DNA of 64,000 nucleotides from Pseudomonas sp. UMAB-08 (GTDB taxonomy: Bacteria; Pseudomonadota; Gammaproteobacteria; Pseudomonadales; Pseudomonadaceae): positions 1 to 64,000 of the forward strand of contig NZ_LT607414.1 of NCBI RefSeq assembly GCF_900095225.1, given 5' to 3'. Shown piece by piece: positions 27,574 through 37,257 of the stretch. Position 1 is the stretch's first letter, and each line of letters starts with the position of its first letter. Below the pieces are notes generated by a model. It was given only the letters and a program-made list of their open reading frames with translations, was not told the DNA's origin and did not search any database. The translations under genes were made by a program, and so were the position numbers.

Positions 27574-28407
27574 TTAGCTGCCCTTCTTGTAGAAGTGCTC
27601 GAAGCAGAAGTTGGTCGCTTCGATGTAGCCTTCAGCGCCGCCGCAGTCAAAACGCTTGCCCTTGAATTTGTAGGCCAGCACGTTGCCTTGCTCGGCCTGT
27701 TTCATCAGGGCGTCGGTGATCTGGATTTCACCGCCTTTGCCCGGCGGAGTCTCTTCGATCAATTTGAAGATATCGGGGGTCAGGATATAGCGGCCGATAA
27801 TCGCAAGATTGGACGGTGCGTCCTCAGGAGCCGGTTTTTCTACCATGTTAGTGACGCGGTAGAGACCGTCCTTGATTTCATCGCCAGCAATCACGCCGTA
27901 CTTGTTGGTTTCCTGCGGATCGACTTCCTGGATCGCAATGATCGAGCAACCATAGTGCTTGTGCAGCTTGACCATCTGGGCCAGAACGCCCTCGCCTTCA
28001 AGGTTCACACACAGGTCATCGGCCAGTACGACGGCAAACGCTTCGTTGCCGATCAAGGGACGACCGCTAAGGATTGCGTGACCCAGGCCTTTCATTTCGG
28101 TTTGACGCGTGTAGGAGAAGCTGCATTCGTCGATCAGGCGACGAATACCGACCAGGTATTTTTCCTTGTCGGTACCCTTGATCTGGTTTTCCAACTCATA
28201 GCTGATGTCGAAGTGGTCTTCCAGAGCTCGTTTGCCACGACCCGTGACGATGGAGATTTCATTCAGGCCTGCATCAAGTGCTTCTTCCACGCCGTATTGG
28301 ATCAGTGGCTTGTTGACCACCGGCAGCATTTCCTTGGGCATGGCTTTTGTCGCTGGCAGAAAGCGAGTGCCGTAACCGGCTGCTGGGAACAAGCATTTCT
28401 TGATCAT
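27574..28407 (-). CDS. galU: UTP-glucose-1-phosphate uridylyltransferase
   Basis: 277 residues, cytoplasmic. It makes UDP-glucose for lipopolysaccharide core, exopolysaccharide and osmoprotective sugars. The nucleotide-binding start FPAAGYGTRFLPATKAMPKE and the substrate loop EKPAPEDAPSNLAIIGRY are diagnostic, and GKRFDCGGAEGY near the end is conserved. Length matches Pseudomonas GalU. AGGGAC lies upstream of the ATG. Single gene with its own terminator. Confidence 0.95.
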   Translation of the reverse strand: MIKKCLFPAAGYGTRFLPATKAMPKEMLPVVNKPLIQYGVEEALDAGLNEISIVTGRGKRALEDHFDISYELENQIKGTDKEKYLVGIRRLIDECSFSYTRQTEMKGLGHAILSGRPLIGNEAFAVVLADDLCVNLEGEGVLAQMVKLHKHYGCSIIAIQEVDPQETNKYGVIAGDEIKDGLYRVTNMVEKPAPEDAPSNLAIIGRYILTPDIFKLIEETPPGKGGEIQITDALMKQAEQGNVLAYKFKGKRFDCGGAEGYIEATNFCFEHFYKKGS

Positions 28408-28775
28408 ATAAGTCCCTAATAAAAAAGGCTGTGGCTGTTTGCGGCGCAGTCTAATCAGGCGGCGGTAACCTTACAATGCCCCTTCACTGGCCGTCCGCTG
28501 CTTTGGTAGAGGAATTTCAGTGCATATAGTTCCGCAACATCGTAGATATTGCACGCATCAAAGACCGTTGGTCCATGCTTCAAATCACGCATATGATCGA
28601 AATCTGTCTGCCTGACGGCGTACATTCAATCACTCGAACCAAGGCCCCAGCGCCTTGAACACGGCATGCCATGACTCGCTCAAGCGTAGTTGACCCCGTT
28701 TGATTGTGCGGGAATAAAGTGCAGCGTGTTGGCATGCGCTTTATCATGCTCAGCCTGGAACATTCAAAGAGATCG
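28408..28775. other. Intergenic region upstream of galU
   Basis: About 370 bp separating galU from a divergent small gene. It should hold both promoters. No RNA gene or repeat is recognised, and open frames here have no plausible start or composition. Confidence 0.4.
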
Positions 28776-28967
28776 ATGATGTCGGAAGCGAAAAGCGTTA
28801 ATGGATACCTGATCAACAAATTGCAGGACGGCCAATGGTGGGTGTCCGACGCCAGTGGCGAAGCTATTGCGGGTCCGTTCGCCTCGGAAAGCGCAGCCAT
28901 TGAAGTCGCTGCCGTCCTGCAAGACCAACCAAAAGCCCCACGCCGCCGCTCCAACCCTAAACCCTGA
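28776..28967 (+). CDS. Small conserved-looking hypothetical protein
   Basis: 63 residues from the ATG at 28776 (a second ATG follows at 28779), with AAGAGA ~6 nt upstream. The sequence has a compact pattern: NGYLINKLQDGQWWVSDASG, then GPFASESAAIEVAAVLQ and a basic PRRRSNPKP tail. This looks like a small beta-beta-alpha fold with a charged extension. A longer reading from 28704 is less likely. No function recognised. Confidence 0.55.
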   Translation: MMSEAKSVNGYLINKLQDGQWWVSDASGEAIAGPFASESAAIEVAAVLQDQPKAPRRRSNPKP

Positions 28968-29100
28968 TCGTCACGACGGTCGCCACACCGATGTGCGCGG
29001 GACGCAAGTCTCGCAGGGCTGGCGCGCAACTATTAAACCATCAGTCGATCAGAAAAACGGCAGACACTCCCCGATAGCGCTCATCACGAAGCATGAAACC

Positions 29101-29382
29101 ATGAACAAACTTTTGGCAGTTATCGCTGTACTGGGGCTCACCGGCTGTGCGACAGCGTCTAACACCTACTTGAACAATGGCCAGCAAGGCCTGAGCATCG
29201 ACTGCTCAGGAGAAGCCATGTCTTGGAGCAGTTGCTACGAGAAAGCGGACGCCTCTTGCGCGGGCACGGGCTACAACATCGTTGCGACTAATGGAACGGC
29301 GCAACCTAAAGATAGCGACAAAACGCTAGGCGTCGACGTAGGCAACTACACGAGCCGCACGGTGATCGTGACCTGCAAGTAG
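29101..29382 (+). CDS. Small lipoprotein
   Basis: 93 residues with a lipoprotein signal (MNKLLAVIAVLGLTGCATAS; cysteine at residue 16). The mature part has four further cysteines (CSGEAMSWSSC, ASC, VTC), likely two disulfides, and a GTGYNIV motif often seen in small Pseudomonas lipoproteins. A longer upstream reading to 28855 is rejected because the signal peptide fixes the start. Localisation is probably outer or inner membrane facing the periplasm. Function unknown. Confidence 0.75.
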   Translation: MNKLLAVIAVLGLTGCATASNTYLNNGQQGLSIDCSGEAMSWSSCYEKADASCAGTGYNIVATNGTAQPKDSDKTLGVDVGNYTSRTVIVTCK

Positions 29383-29405
29383 CGCTGATTTCACGCCCGC
29401 CAGGA

Positions 29406-29440
29406 AACGCCCTGTCGACTGTTTGAGCTGACAGGGCGTT
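29406..29440. terminator. Bidirectional terminator between lipoprotein and a convergent small gene
   Basis: AACGCCCTGTC (29406-29416) and GACAGGGCGTT (29430-29440), 11-bp stem with a 13-nt loop. T-runs are short on both sides (TTTTA plus, TTTCC minus). The stem abuts the stop codon of the minus-strand gene. Confidence 0.75.
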
Positions 29441-29671
29441 TTACAGGTGAATTTCCGCAAACTTGATACCCAATCCGCGAATGGTTACCACTAACTCGTC
29501 CAACTGGCAGAAGGACTCGACTTCGTCGTCGTCATCTACCAGAAAAAAACTTGTGCCCGCGCTTGTCTTGAAAAATACGATCCACTCCCCGGCGGTGGCC
29601 GGATTCTGAATGATGTGAGTGGTAGAAATACTGCCTTCTGCATGCCGCTGCGTCACCAACTCTCGCTTCAT
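29441..29671 (-). CDS. Small acidic hypothetical protein
   Basis: 76 residues, start supported by GAGGGA just upstream of the ATG. The pattern alternates short beta strands (WIVFFKTSAGTSFFLVDDDD) with an acidic DDDDEVESF stretch and a C-terminal TIRGLGIKFAEIHL. No signal peptide, so cytoplasmic. Not recognised. Convergent with the lipoprotein gene and 51 bp from the next minus-strand gene, with which it may be co-transcribed. Confidence 0.6.
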   Translation of the reverse strand: MKRELVTQRHAEGSISTTHIIQNPATAGEWIVFFKTSAGTSFFLVDDDDEVESFCQLDELVVTIRGLGIKFAEIHL

Positions 29672-29722
29672 ACATCCCTCAAAAAATCGAAACTCTTCAC
29701 GCCATCAGACCTGCTTCCCGCA

Positions 29723-30073
29723 TCAGCCGGAGATGCAAGCTGTGGCGGCTTTCTGTACATCCATGGGGCGCAGCGGCATGTTCGCGATACGTTCGTAGAC
29801 CTTGATTGAGCTGCCACTGGAGCGGTTTTCGATCATCACCACTGCTGCGGGGTCCGAGCTGAACTTTTGCGCAATGATGACGCGCAAGCCATCATGGTGT
29901 GCCTCGATCAATGGCGGCTTGCGGCTGTCGGCGAGCTTGCCCACCAAGCAATCGGCATAAGCGTGCGGGCTCTTGCCGGAAATCACGCTCATGGTGGGCG
30001 GGGTATGCTCAATTTCTTCCAGGGTCGCGCAGCCGGTCATCGCGAGAGCCAAAAAAACTACTGCCAATTTCAT
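29723..30073 (-). CDS. Small lipoprotein
   Basis: 116 residues with a lipobox cysteine at residue 15 (ALAMTGCATL), preceded by GGAGGGA. The mature part contains YADCLVGKL and TACISG, giving two cysteines that may pair, and a strand-rich centre (GLRVIIAQKF, AVVMIENR). Likely membrane-anchored in the periplasm. No enzyme motif. Could be expressed with the 76-residue protein downstream. Confidence 0.65.
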   Translation of the reverse strand: MKLAVVFLALAMTGCATLEEIEHTPPTMSVISGKSPHAYADCLVGKLADSRKPPLIEAHHDGLRVIIAQKFSSDPAAVVMIENRSSGSSIKVYERIANMPLRPMDVQKAATACISG

Positions 30074-30239
30074 ACAATCCCTCCAGTTAGAATCCTACGA
30101 CAAGCCTGAGAACGATTAGATCCGGATTTAGGCACTTTTTATCGAGTATTAACGTAATAAAATGGGTATCGGCGAATAAATGCCTGCGCGCTCATGCTAT
30201 CGTTTTGATTTTGCAGAAAAAGCCTTTTTCGGAGACACC

Positions 30240-30545
30240 ATGAAATTTGTACACCAGCGCGAGCATCTCAACGAAGACGATATCGTCGTCATTGAGTGTT
30301 CCCAGCTCTGTAATATCCGCTTGATGAATGACGCGAATTTTCGCAGCTTCAAGAACGGCGGCCGCCACACTTACCACGGCGGTGCTTTCGACAGATTCCC
30401 GGCGAAGATCGTGGCGCCCAGCACTGGCTTCTGGAACATCACCATTGATACCTCCGGGCGCAAAGTCGATGCAGGCGGTGGCCGCAAGCCCTCGTTCACT
30501 CACACCATCAAGATTGTTCGTCGTTCGGCAACCCGGCTGAGCTGA
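30240..30545 (+). CDS. DUF1883-type small protein
   Basis: 101 residues from the ATG at 30240 (CGGAGA upstream). An upstream in-frame ATG at 30180 is disfavoured. The sequence MKFVHQREHLNEDDIVVIEC, then NIRLMNDANFRSFKNG and GFWNITIDTSG, is a beta-rich small domain that I recognise as DUF1883, a family often linked to stress or toxin-like sensor proteins. No catalytic residues are evident and function is unknown. Confidence 0.7.
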   Translation: MKFVHQREHLNEDDIVVIECSQLCNIRLMNDANFRSFKNGGRHTYHGGAFDRFPAKIVAPSTGFWNITIDTSGRKVDAGGGRKPSFTHTIKIVRRSATRLS

Positions 30546-30579
30546 TAACGCTTGAATCGTGTCAGAAAAGGAATCCCTT

Positions 30580-30759
30580 GTGAGCACTCCAACCGCGACC
30601 ACCAAATACGCTATCAGCTACAAACTCAACGGCGAACGCCGGTTTGAGTTTGCTCAGCTGCAGTCAGCCTCCTCCGAGGAGGCCACGGCGAATCTGAAGA
30701 AAATGCACAACGCCAGCGACGATAACATTACCGACGTCAAAGTCAGCAAGGCGCTCTGA
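30580..30759 (+). CDS. Small hypothetical protein
   Basis: 59 residues from a GTG at 30580, with AAGGA at 30568-30572. A GTG at 30559 would add 7 residues and lacks a ribosome site. The pattern TKYAISYKLNGERRFEFAQL then EEATANLKKMH suggests a single beta-hairpin plus helix. It lies 34 bp after the DUF1883 gene and 48 bp before alkB, so a small operon is possible. Not recognised. Confidence 0.55.
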   Translation: MSTPTATTKYAISYKLNGERRFEFAQLQSASSEEATANLKKMHNASDDNITDVKVSKAL

Positions 30760-30807
30760 GGAGCGCTTGAGCGACGGGCATAGAGACTGAATCAGGAGAA
30801 ACTTCCC

Positions 30808-31488
30808 ATGATTCGACGTGAGCGTTCGGTGCCCGCCACCCTTGACCTGTTCGCCGATGACACACCGCAAGCACCCTGCATTGAAAACATCGGCCCGTGC
30901 TCGTTTGTCCTCAGAGGATTCGCTCTGTCGCGGGTCGAACAACTATTGCCTGCGCTACAGCGTGTTCTCAGCGAGGCCCCTTTCAGGCATATGGTCACCC
31001 CCGGTGGTTTCACTATGTCGGTGGCCTTGAGCAATTGCGGCAGTCTCGGCTGGGTCACTGACCGCAGCGGCTATCGCTACGCCCCAATTGATCCAGGCTC
31101 CGGCAACCCATGGCCAGACTTGCCTGATGTGTTCATGCAACTGGCCCAGGCTGCGGCGAGCAAGGCCGGATTTGCAGGCTTCGTACCCGATGCCTGCCTG
31201 ATCAACCGCTATGCACCCGGGGCAAAAATGTCCTTGCATCAGGACAAAAACGAACTCGACTATGAGTGGCCGGTCGTCTCGGTGTCCTTGGGCATCCCGG
31301 CCATGTTCTTGTTTGGCGGCATGGCGCGCAGCGACAAAACCCAACGCGTCCCGCTGTTTCATGGCGACGTGGTGGTGTGGGGCGGAGAAGACCGACTGCG
31401 CTATCACGGCGTCTTGCCACTTAAGCACGCTGAACATCCGTTGCTGGGTGAGCAGCGCATCAACTTTACCTTTCGCAAAGCCGGATAA
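30808..31488 (+). CDS. alkB: DNA oxidative demethylase AlkB
   Basis: 226 residues, an Fe(II)/2-oxoglutarate dioxygenase that reverses 1-methyladenine and 3-methylcytosine damage. Iron ligands are the His and Asp of SLHQDKNELD and the His of RYHGVLPLKH. The 2-oxoglutarate-binding arginines lie in INRYAPGAKMS and QRINFTFR at the end. The nucleotide-recognition lid region (MSVALSNCGSLGWVTDRSGY) is typical of AlkB. CAGGAGA precedes the ATG. Full length. Confidence 0.92.
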   Translation: MIRRERSVPATLDLFADDTPQAPCIENIGPCSFVLRGFALSRVEQLLPALQRVLSEAPFRHMVTPGGFTMSVALSNCGSLGWVTDRSGYRYAPIDPGSGNPWPDLPDVFMQLAQAAASKAGFAGFVPDACLINRYAPGAKMSLHQDKNELDYEWPVVSVSLGIPAMFLFGGMARSDKTQRVPLFHGDVVVWGGEDRLRYHGVLPLKHAEHPLLGEQRINFTFRKAG

Positions 31489-31585
31489 AGCGCACTACCC
31501 CCGAAAGACCGCAACTAAGCCTCACGCTTGATCTTGACCACCGCATACGGCATTTTGCCGGCACGTCTCACCTCAAGGATTTTCC

Positions 31586-33088
31586 ATGCCCCGCTCTTTG
31601 GCCAGCGCCTTCGCGCACAATTTTCTCGGACATTCACCGCGCTGGTACAAGCTTTGTTTGCTGTTGTTTTTGCTCGTTAACCCGCTGTTACTGTGGATTG
31701 CTGGCCCGGTTGCAGCAGGATGGCTGCTGGTGGGTGAGTTTATTTTCACCTTGGCGATGGCGCTCAAGTGCTACCCGCTGCTGCCCGGCGGATTATTGAT
31801 GGTCGAAGCCTTGCTGCTGAAGATGACCAGCCCGCAGGCACTGTATGACGAACTGCTGCACAATTTTCCGGTGATCCTGCTGTTGATGTTCATGGTCGCA
31901 GGCATCTACTTCATGAAAGACCTGTTGTTGTTTCTGTTTTCCCGTCTGTTGCTCGGTGTGCGCTCGAAAAGCATGCTCGCGTTGATGTTTTGCTTCTTGT
32001 CGGCGTTTCTCTCGGCATTTCTGGATGCGTTGACCGTGACGGCGGTCATCATCAGCGCTGGGGTTGGCTTCTATTCGGTCTATCACCGGGTCGCCTCGGG
32101 CAACAATCCACGCGAACCGATTGCATTCAACGATGATCAGAGCCTGCACACCAATCACCATGCCGACCTGGACCAATTCCGCTCGTTCCTGCGCAGTTTA
32201 TTAATGCACGGCGCGGTCGGTACGGCACTCGGCGGCGTCTGTACGCTGGTTGGCGAGCCGCAGAATCTATTGATCGGGCATGAAATGGGCTGGAATTTCA
32301 GCCAGTTTTTCCTGCATGTCGCACCGGTTTCACTGCCGGTGTTGGTGGCCGGACTCGTGTCCTGTGTGCTGCTGGAAAAACTGGGCTGGTTCGGCTACGG
32401 CGCCTTGTTGCCCGTCAGCGTGCGCAAGGTGCTGGCTGACTACGCGGCTCAAGATAATGCCGAACGAACCAACGACCAACGCGCAGCCTTGATCGTGCAG
32501 GGGCTGTCAGCGTTGATTCTGATTGGCGGGCTGGCGTTCCATATCGCCGAAGTGGGACTGATCGGCCTGCTGGTGATTGTGCTGATCACGGCGTTTACCG
32601 GGATCACTGAAGACAGCCGCATCGGCGAGGCATTCAAGGATGCAATGCCCTTCACGGCCCTGCTGGTCACGTTTTTTGCTGTCGTCGCGGTGATTCACGA
32701 TCAGCAATTGTTCACGCCGCTGATCCACTGGGTGCTGAGCCTGCCGCCCGAGCAACAGCCAGGCATGCTGTTCATTGCCAACGGCCTGCTGTCGGCTATC
32801 AGCGACAACGTATTCGTTGCCACTATTTACATCACCGAAGTGAAGCAGGCGTTTATTTCCGGGCATATGAGCCGTGAACACTTCGAGGCACTGGCTATTG
32901 CAATCAACACCGGGACCAACCTGCCCAGCGTCGCCACACCGAATGGTCAGGCAGCGTTTTTGTTTCTGCTGACCTCGGCGATTGCACCCCTGATACGCCT
33001 GTCGTACGGGCGCATGGTCTGGATGGCCCTGCCCTATACCGTGGTCATGGGCCTTTTGGGTTGGTACGCGGTCAGCTATTGGTTGTAG
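31586..33088 (+). CDS. nhaB: Na+/H+ antiporter NhaB
   Basis: 500 residues with about twelve membrane helices. It exports Na+ in exchange for H+ at the inner membrane and supports salt and pH homeostasis. The N-terminus ([10 protein letters not shown]), the conserved [14 protein letters not shown] segment, the [15 protein letters not shown] loop and the late [14 protein letters not shown] and [17 protein letters not shown] motifs are typical of NhaB. AAGGA lies upstream of the ATG. Its end overlaps the convergent GH15 gene by 17 bp. Confidence 0.94.
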   Translation: MPRSLASAFAHNFLGHSPRWYKLCLLLFLLVNPLLLWIAGPVAAGWLLVGEFIFTLAMALKCYPLLPGGLLMVEALLLKMTSPQALYDELLHNFPVILLLMFMVAGIYFMKDLLLFLFSRLLLGVRSKSMLALMFCFLSAFLSAFLDALTVTAVIISAGVGFYSVYHRVASGNNPREPIAFNDDQSLHTNHHADLDQFRSFLRSLLMHGAVGTALGGVCTLVGEPQNLLIGHEMGWNFSQFFLHVAPVSLPVLVAGLVSCVLLEKLGWFGYGALLPVSVRKVLADYAAQDNAERTNDQRAALIVQGLSALILIGGLAFHIAEVGLIGLLVIVLITAFTGITEDSRIGEAFKDAMPFTALLVTFFAVVAVIHDQQLFTPLIHWVLSLPPEQQPGMLFIANGLLSAISDNVFVATIYITEVKQAFISGHMSREHFEALAIAINTGTNLPSVATPNGQAAFLFLLTSAIAPLIRLSYGRMVWMALPYTVVMGLLGWYAVSYWL

Positions 33089-34895
33089 CAGCACAACCGC
33101 TGGCTCGCGCCTTGGCCGGACACGCCGTGCGGTGCAGGTTCAACGCGGTATTGATGATGCCTATGTGACTGAACGCCTGAGGGAAGTTGCCGAGCATGCG
33201 CTTCCCCAAGACGTCATATTGCTCAGCCAGCAACCCAACGTCATTGCACAAGCCACACAATCGATCGAACAACGTGCGGGCCTCAGCATGACGGCCCAGC
33301 AGCACGTATACATCGGCAAGCCAGAACGAACACACCAGGAAGGTCCCCTCGCTACCTGAGACGCCATCCTGCGTCCGATCACTGTCGTAGCGCAGCAGCA
33401 GACCCTCTTGCATCAGGGCCTTTTCTATCGCGGCAACGGTGCCGATTACCCGGGGGTCATTTGCCGGCAAAAACCCGGTCAAGGCGATCTGCAACAGGCT
33501 GGCGTCCAGCGCTGTCGAACCGTAGGTCTGTACAAAACTGCCCAGTTGCGGATCGAAGCCATTGAGGCACACGTCCGCATGAATTTCATCGGCAACCGCA
33601 CGGTAATGGCGCGCCAATGCATGGTCTTCTTCGGTTTCAGCCACCTGGGCAGCGAAGTGCGCGTTGCGGTCGAAGGCCACCCAGGTCATGACCTTGGAAT
33701 GGGTGAAGTGCCGTGGCTCAGAACGAATTTCCCATATGCCCTTGTCAGGCAGGTGCCAGACGTTTTCCAGAAACGGCATGATCACCTTGATGATGGCCGC
33801 GCTGCGTGGCGGCCTGGGCAAACCGCCTTTACTGGCCTGCGTCATGGCATCGGCGACCTCGCCATACACATCCAGTTGCATTTGCGTCGCCGCAGCGTTG
33901 CCGATTCGCACCGGACGTGAGTTTTCGTAGCCGCCGAGCCAAGGCAGTTCGTATTCCGGCAGACGCCGCTCGCCGCCCAGGCCGTACATGATCTGTATCT
34001 GTTCCGGATTGCCGGCCACGGAGCGCAACAGCCATTCCCGCCATGCGCTGGCCTCTTCGTAATAACCCAGGTTCATGAACGCCAGCAGGGTCATTGTTGC
34101 GTCTCGCAGCCAGCAATAACGGTAATCCCAATTCCGTTCTCCGCCCAACTGCTCTGGCAATGACGTTGTCACGGCCGCGACGATGCCGCCGGTAGGCTCA
34201 TACGTCAGTGCTTTAAGGGTGATCAACGAACGCTTGACCTGGGCCGACCACTGACCGACCTCCGGGCATCGATCAGAAAACTTCCGCCAGAATTGCTCAG
34301 TCGTTTTCAGCGCTTTTTCGCCGTCGATAACGGTATGGACTGGATGATTCGACGCTTGATGACTGAGGACGAACACCTTGCGCTGTCCAGCCTCGACCAG
34401 GAAGTTGCTACCGGTGCGGTGATCCAGTGCATGCAGTGCTGTCGGCGTGCGCAGCACCAACATTTCAGGGCCGGCAACAGCCGTCAGGGTGTGCGGATCG
34501 CGCATTTCAACCCAAGGCACACTGCTGCCGTAATCAAAGCGTATGGACAGGTCCAACTCGAACCCCACACTCCCTTCCAGTCCCACCACGATGCGCACCA
34601 CGCTGCTGGCGGTTTCCGTGGGCATGAAGTCGATCAGCATGGCGCGCCCGGTGTCAGTCTCGAACAGGGTTTCGAGAATCAACGTACCTTCGCGGTAGCG
34701 CCTTTCGGTGTGTTTGACCGGATCTTTCGGGCTGATTTTCCAGCGTCCGTTGCCCGCGTCGCCGAGCAACGCGGCGAAACAGGCTGGCGCATCGAATCGA
34801 GGGAAGCACAGCCAGTCCAGCGAACCGTCCTTTGTGACCAGCGCGGCAGTCCTGCAATTGCCGAGCAATGCATAGTCTTCAATCAGTGCGGCCAT
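33072..34895 (-). CDS. Glycoside hydrolase family 15 protein (glucoamylase/trehalase-like)
   Basis: 607 residues, cytoplasmic. An N-terminal beta-sandwich (~1-215; [20 protein letters not shown]) leads to an (alpha/alpha)6 barrel. Conserved signatures include [12 protein letters not shown] (~residue 255), the general-acid region GIWEIRSEP (~390) and a later glutamate in [11 protein letters not shown]. The family cleaves glucose from alpha-glucans, and close bacterial relatives can act on trehalose. It is last in the gnd-zwf-HAD operon, separated from the HAD gene by 17 bp, which suggests feeding freed glucose into the pentose phosphate route. Exact substrate unresolved. Confidence 0.88.
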   Translation of the reverse strand: MAALIEDYALLGNCRTAALVTKDGSLDWLCFPRFDAPACFAALLGDAGNGRWKISPKDPVKHTERRYREGTLILETLFETDTGRAMLIDFMPTETASSVVRIVVGLEGSVGFELDLSIRFDYGSSVPWVEMRDPHTLTAVAGPEMLVLRTPTALHALDHRTGSNFLVEAGQRKVFVLSHQASNHPVHTVIDGEKALKTTEQFWRKFSDRCPEVGQWSAQVKRSLITLKALTYEPTGGIVAAVTTSLPEQLGGERNWDYRYCWLRDATMTLLAFMNLGYYEEASAWREWLLRSVAGNPEQIQIMYGLGGERRLPEYELPWLGGYENSRPVRIGNAAATQMQLDVYGEVADAMTQASKGGLPRPPRSAAIIKVIMPFLENVWHLPDKGIWEIRSEPRHFTHSKVMTWVAFDRNAHFAAQVAETEEDHALARHYRAVADEIHADVCLNGFDPQLGSFVQTYGSTALDASLLQIALTGFLPANDPRVIGTVAAIEKALMQEGLLLRYDSDRTQDGVSGSEGTFLVCSFWLADVYVLLGRHAEARTLFDRLCGLCNDVGLLAEQYDVLGKRMLGNFPQAFSHIGIINTALNLHRTACPAKARASGCAATTNS

Positions 34896-34912
34896 AGTCG
34901 GTATCCAAAAAT

Positions 34913-35731
34913 TCAGTCTGGCAGAATGTAACGCTTGATTGCCGTCGCCACGCCGTCCTCCAGGTTGCTGCCGGTGACGTAGTCAGCTTGGCTGCGCACG
35001 CTTTCCTCGCCCTGGCCCATGGCAATCGACAGCCCTGCCTTGCGGAACATCGCAACATCGTTGCTCCCGTCGCCGATGGCGGCCGTGTGTGCCAGCGATA
35101 TGCCCACATACTCGGCCAATGTCACCAGCGCCGCGCCTTTGTTCGCCGCCACCGCGTTGACATCCAGGTAATACACTTGTGAGCGCGAGGCCAGCGCGAG
35201 CCCGGCGATGTGTGGATTCAACTGCGCTTCGAGACGTTTGAGTAACACGTGATCGGCACTGGCGGCGACGATTTTGTCTATCCGGTCCAGGTAGGGTGCG
35301 AAACTGGGCACAAGGATTGGGTCGTAGCCCAGCGTATGACGTTCGTGATCAACGTAAGCGCCATTCAGGTCGAGCAATAACCACTGATCATCGGCGAATA
35401 CCCAAACGGCACACTCGTGATCGGCAAACATTGCCAGGCTGGTGATAGCTGCCGCCTGCGGAATGCGGTGGGCCGACATCACGCGGCCATCGGGGTAGGT
35501 AATCAAACCTCCGTTGAACGCCACGGTCGGCAGATCGATGCCCAATGCTTCAACCTGCTGACGCATCGCCCTGGGCGGACGGCTACTGGCCAGGGTGAAC
35601 TGGATACCGGCCGCTCGTAATTGCCCGATTGCCTCTATGTTTGCCTGGCTCAAACTGTGGTCGGGACGCAACAAAGTGCCGTCGATATCGCACAACACAA
35701 ACTGGATGAGGGGCCGCTGTTGACTGCTCAT
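34913..35731 (-). CDS. Cof-type HAD phosphatase (HAD-IIB)
   Basis: 272 residues from the ATG whose ATGA overlaps the zwf stop. An in-frame start 15 nt further upstream is less attractive. Motif I CDIDGTLLRP holds the nucleophile and acid Asp pair, motif II is SSRPPRAM, and motif IV GDGSNDVAMF has the metal-binding aspartates. The IIB cap lies between. Such enzymes dephosphorylate sugar phosphates or related compounds. Its place between zwf and a glucan hydrolase suggests a sugar phosphate substrate, but which one cannot be told. Confidence 0.88.
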   Translation of the reverse strand: MSSQQRPLIQFVLCDIDGTLLRPDHSLSQANIEAIGQLRAAGIQFTLASSRPPRAMRQQVEALGIDLPTVAFNGGLITYPDGRVMSAHRIPQAAAITSLAMFADHECAVWVFADDQWLLLDLNGAYVDHERHTLGYDPILVPSFAPYLDRIDKIVAASADHVLLKRLEAQLNPHIAGLALASRSQVYYLDVNAVAANKGAALVTLAEYVGISLAHTAAIGDGSNDVAMFRKAGLSIAMGQGEESVRSQADYVTGSNLEDGVATAIKRYILPD

Positions 35732-37257
35732 CCGATGCTGTGCCATTCACGTCCGTCCCGGGTCAGTAAGTCATCGGCGCCAGAGGGCCCATCCTCACCG
35801 GCCTTGTATAGCTCGACGCTGCTGTTTTTGCTCCATGCATCCAGAAACGGCTGCACTGCACGCCAGCCATTTTCGATGTTATCGGCGCGCTGGAACAAGG
35901 TTTGATCCCCGGCAAGGCAATCAAAAATCAGCGTTTCATAACCTGTGGAGGGCAGCATTTCGAAGAAATCCTTGTAGGCAAAGCCAAGCCGGATACTTTC
36001 CAGTTCCAACGTCGGCCCCGGACGTTTCGCCAGTAAATCGAAACCCATGCCTTCGTTAGGCTGGATCTGGATTTTCAGGTAGTTGGGTTTGAGCCTTTCG
36101 ATGTCGGTGTCGCGAAATTGTGCGTAAGGCGCTGGCTTGAAGCAGATGGCTATTTCGGTGTCACGGACGCTCATGCGCTTGCCTGTGCGCAGGTAGAACG
36201 GCACACCGACCCAGCGCCAGTTGTCGATCATGACCTTCAAGGCGACAAAGGTTTCCGTGGTGCTGTCAGCCGCTACGTTGGGTTCTTCCCGGTAGCCAGC
36301 AATGCTTTTGTCGCCAATCGTACTTTCGGTGTACTGGCCGCGCACCGAGTTAGCCAGCGCCTCCTCCTCGGACCATGGGCGAATCGCACCGATGACCTTG
36401 GCCTTCTCCCCACGCACCGCGTCAGCACCGAAGGCGGCCGGTGGCTCCATGGCGATCATCGCCAACAGCTGGAACAGATGATTGGGCACCATGTCTCGCA
36501 GCGCCCCGGTATGTTCGTAAAAACTGCCCCGGGTCTCCACGCCTACGATTTCCGCAGCAGTGATCTGTACATGGTCGATGTAGTGGTTATTCCAGAAGGC
36601 TTCGAATAAGCCATTGGAGAAACGGCTGACCAGAATGTTCTGCACCGTTTCCTTGCCAAGGTAGTGATCGATTCGATAAATCTGTTTTTCCGTCATGACT
36701 TTGAGCAGGCAGGCGTTCAGGGCTTCAGCGCTACGCAGATCCGAGCCAAAGGGCTTTTCAATCACCACACGCCGAAAACACTCATCGGTTTCCTCCAGCA
36801 ACCCGGACGAGCCCAGGCGCTTGGCGACTTCGCTGAAAAAACGGGGTGCCGTGGCCAGGTAGAACACCGCATTCCCGGTGTTAGTGTCTTTGATTTTCTC
36901 GGCCATATCGCTGTAGGTGGAATCGTCGAGGAAGTCTCCCTGCACGTAGCTGATCCGCGAGGCGAGTTGGCGCCACAGTTCCGGGTCCAATGGCTCAGCC
37001 CCGCCCTCGGCGACCTTGCCCGATGCTTCCTGGCGGATAAAGTCTTCGAGTTTTTTGGCGAAGTCGATGTCACTGATTGCGTTGTGGTCCACGCCAACGA
37101 TGTGAACGCCACTGCCCAACAACCCGTCCCGGCTCAGGTTGTAGAGCGCGGGCATCAACAAACGCTTGACCAGATCGCCGTGAGCGCCCAACAGAAACAA
37201 GGTCGTAGGGGGTGCAACCTCAGGCTTTTGTTTTGACTTGGAGTGCAACAGGCCCAT
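35728..37257 (-). CDS. zwf: Glucose-6-phosphate 1-dehydrogenase
   Basis: 509 residues, cytoplasmic. It oxidises glucose 6-phosphate to 6-phosphogluconolactone. The nucleotide motif GAHGDLVKR is near residue 26 and the active-site RIDHYLGKE near residue 196, with the conserved EKPFG before it. It starts within the gnd stop (TAATG) and its end overlaps the HAD gene. Pairing with gnd and the absence of hexR, pgl and edd/eda genes indicate the isozyme that P. putida carries beside gntZ, distinct from the Entner-Doudoroff operon copy. That is inference from context. Confidence 0.93.
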   Translation of the reverse strand: MGLLHSKSKQKPEVAPPTTLFLLGAHGDLVKRLLMPALYNLSRDGLLGSGVHIVGVDHNAISDIDFAKKLEDFIRQEASGKVAEGGAEPLDPELWRQLASRISYVQGDFLDDSTYSDMAEKIKDTNTGNAVFYLATAPRFFSEVAKRLGSSGLLEETDECFRRVVIEKPFGSDLRSAEALNACLLKVMTEKQIYRIDHYLGKETVQNILVSRFSNGLFEAFWNNHYIDHVQITAAEIVGVETRGSFYEHTGALRDMVPNHLFQLLAMIAMEPPAAFGADAVRGEKAKVIGAIRPWSEEEALANSVRGQYTESTIGDKSIAGYREEPNVAADSTTETFVALKVMIDNWRWVGVPFYLRTGKRMSVRDTEIAICFKPAPYAQFRDTDIERLKPNYLKIQIQPNEGMGFDLLAKRPGPTLELESIRLGFAYKDFFEMLPSTGYETLIFDCLAGDQTLFQRADNIENGWRAVQPFLDAWSKNSSVELYKAGEDGPSGADDLLTRDGREWHSIG

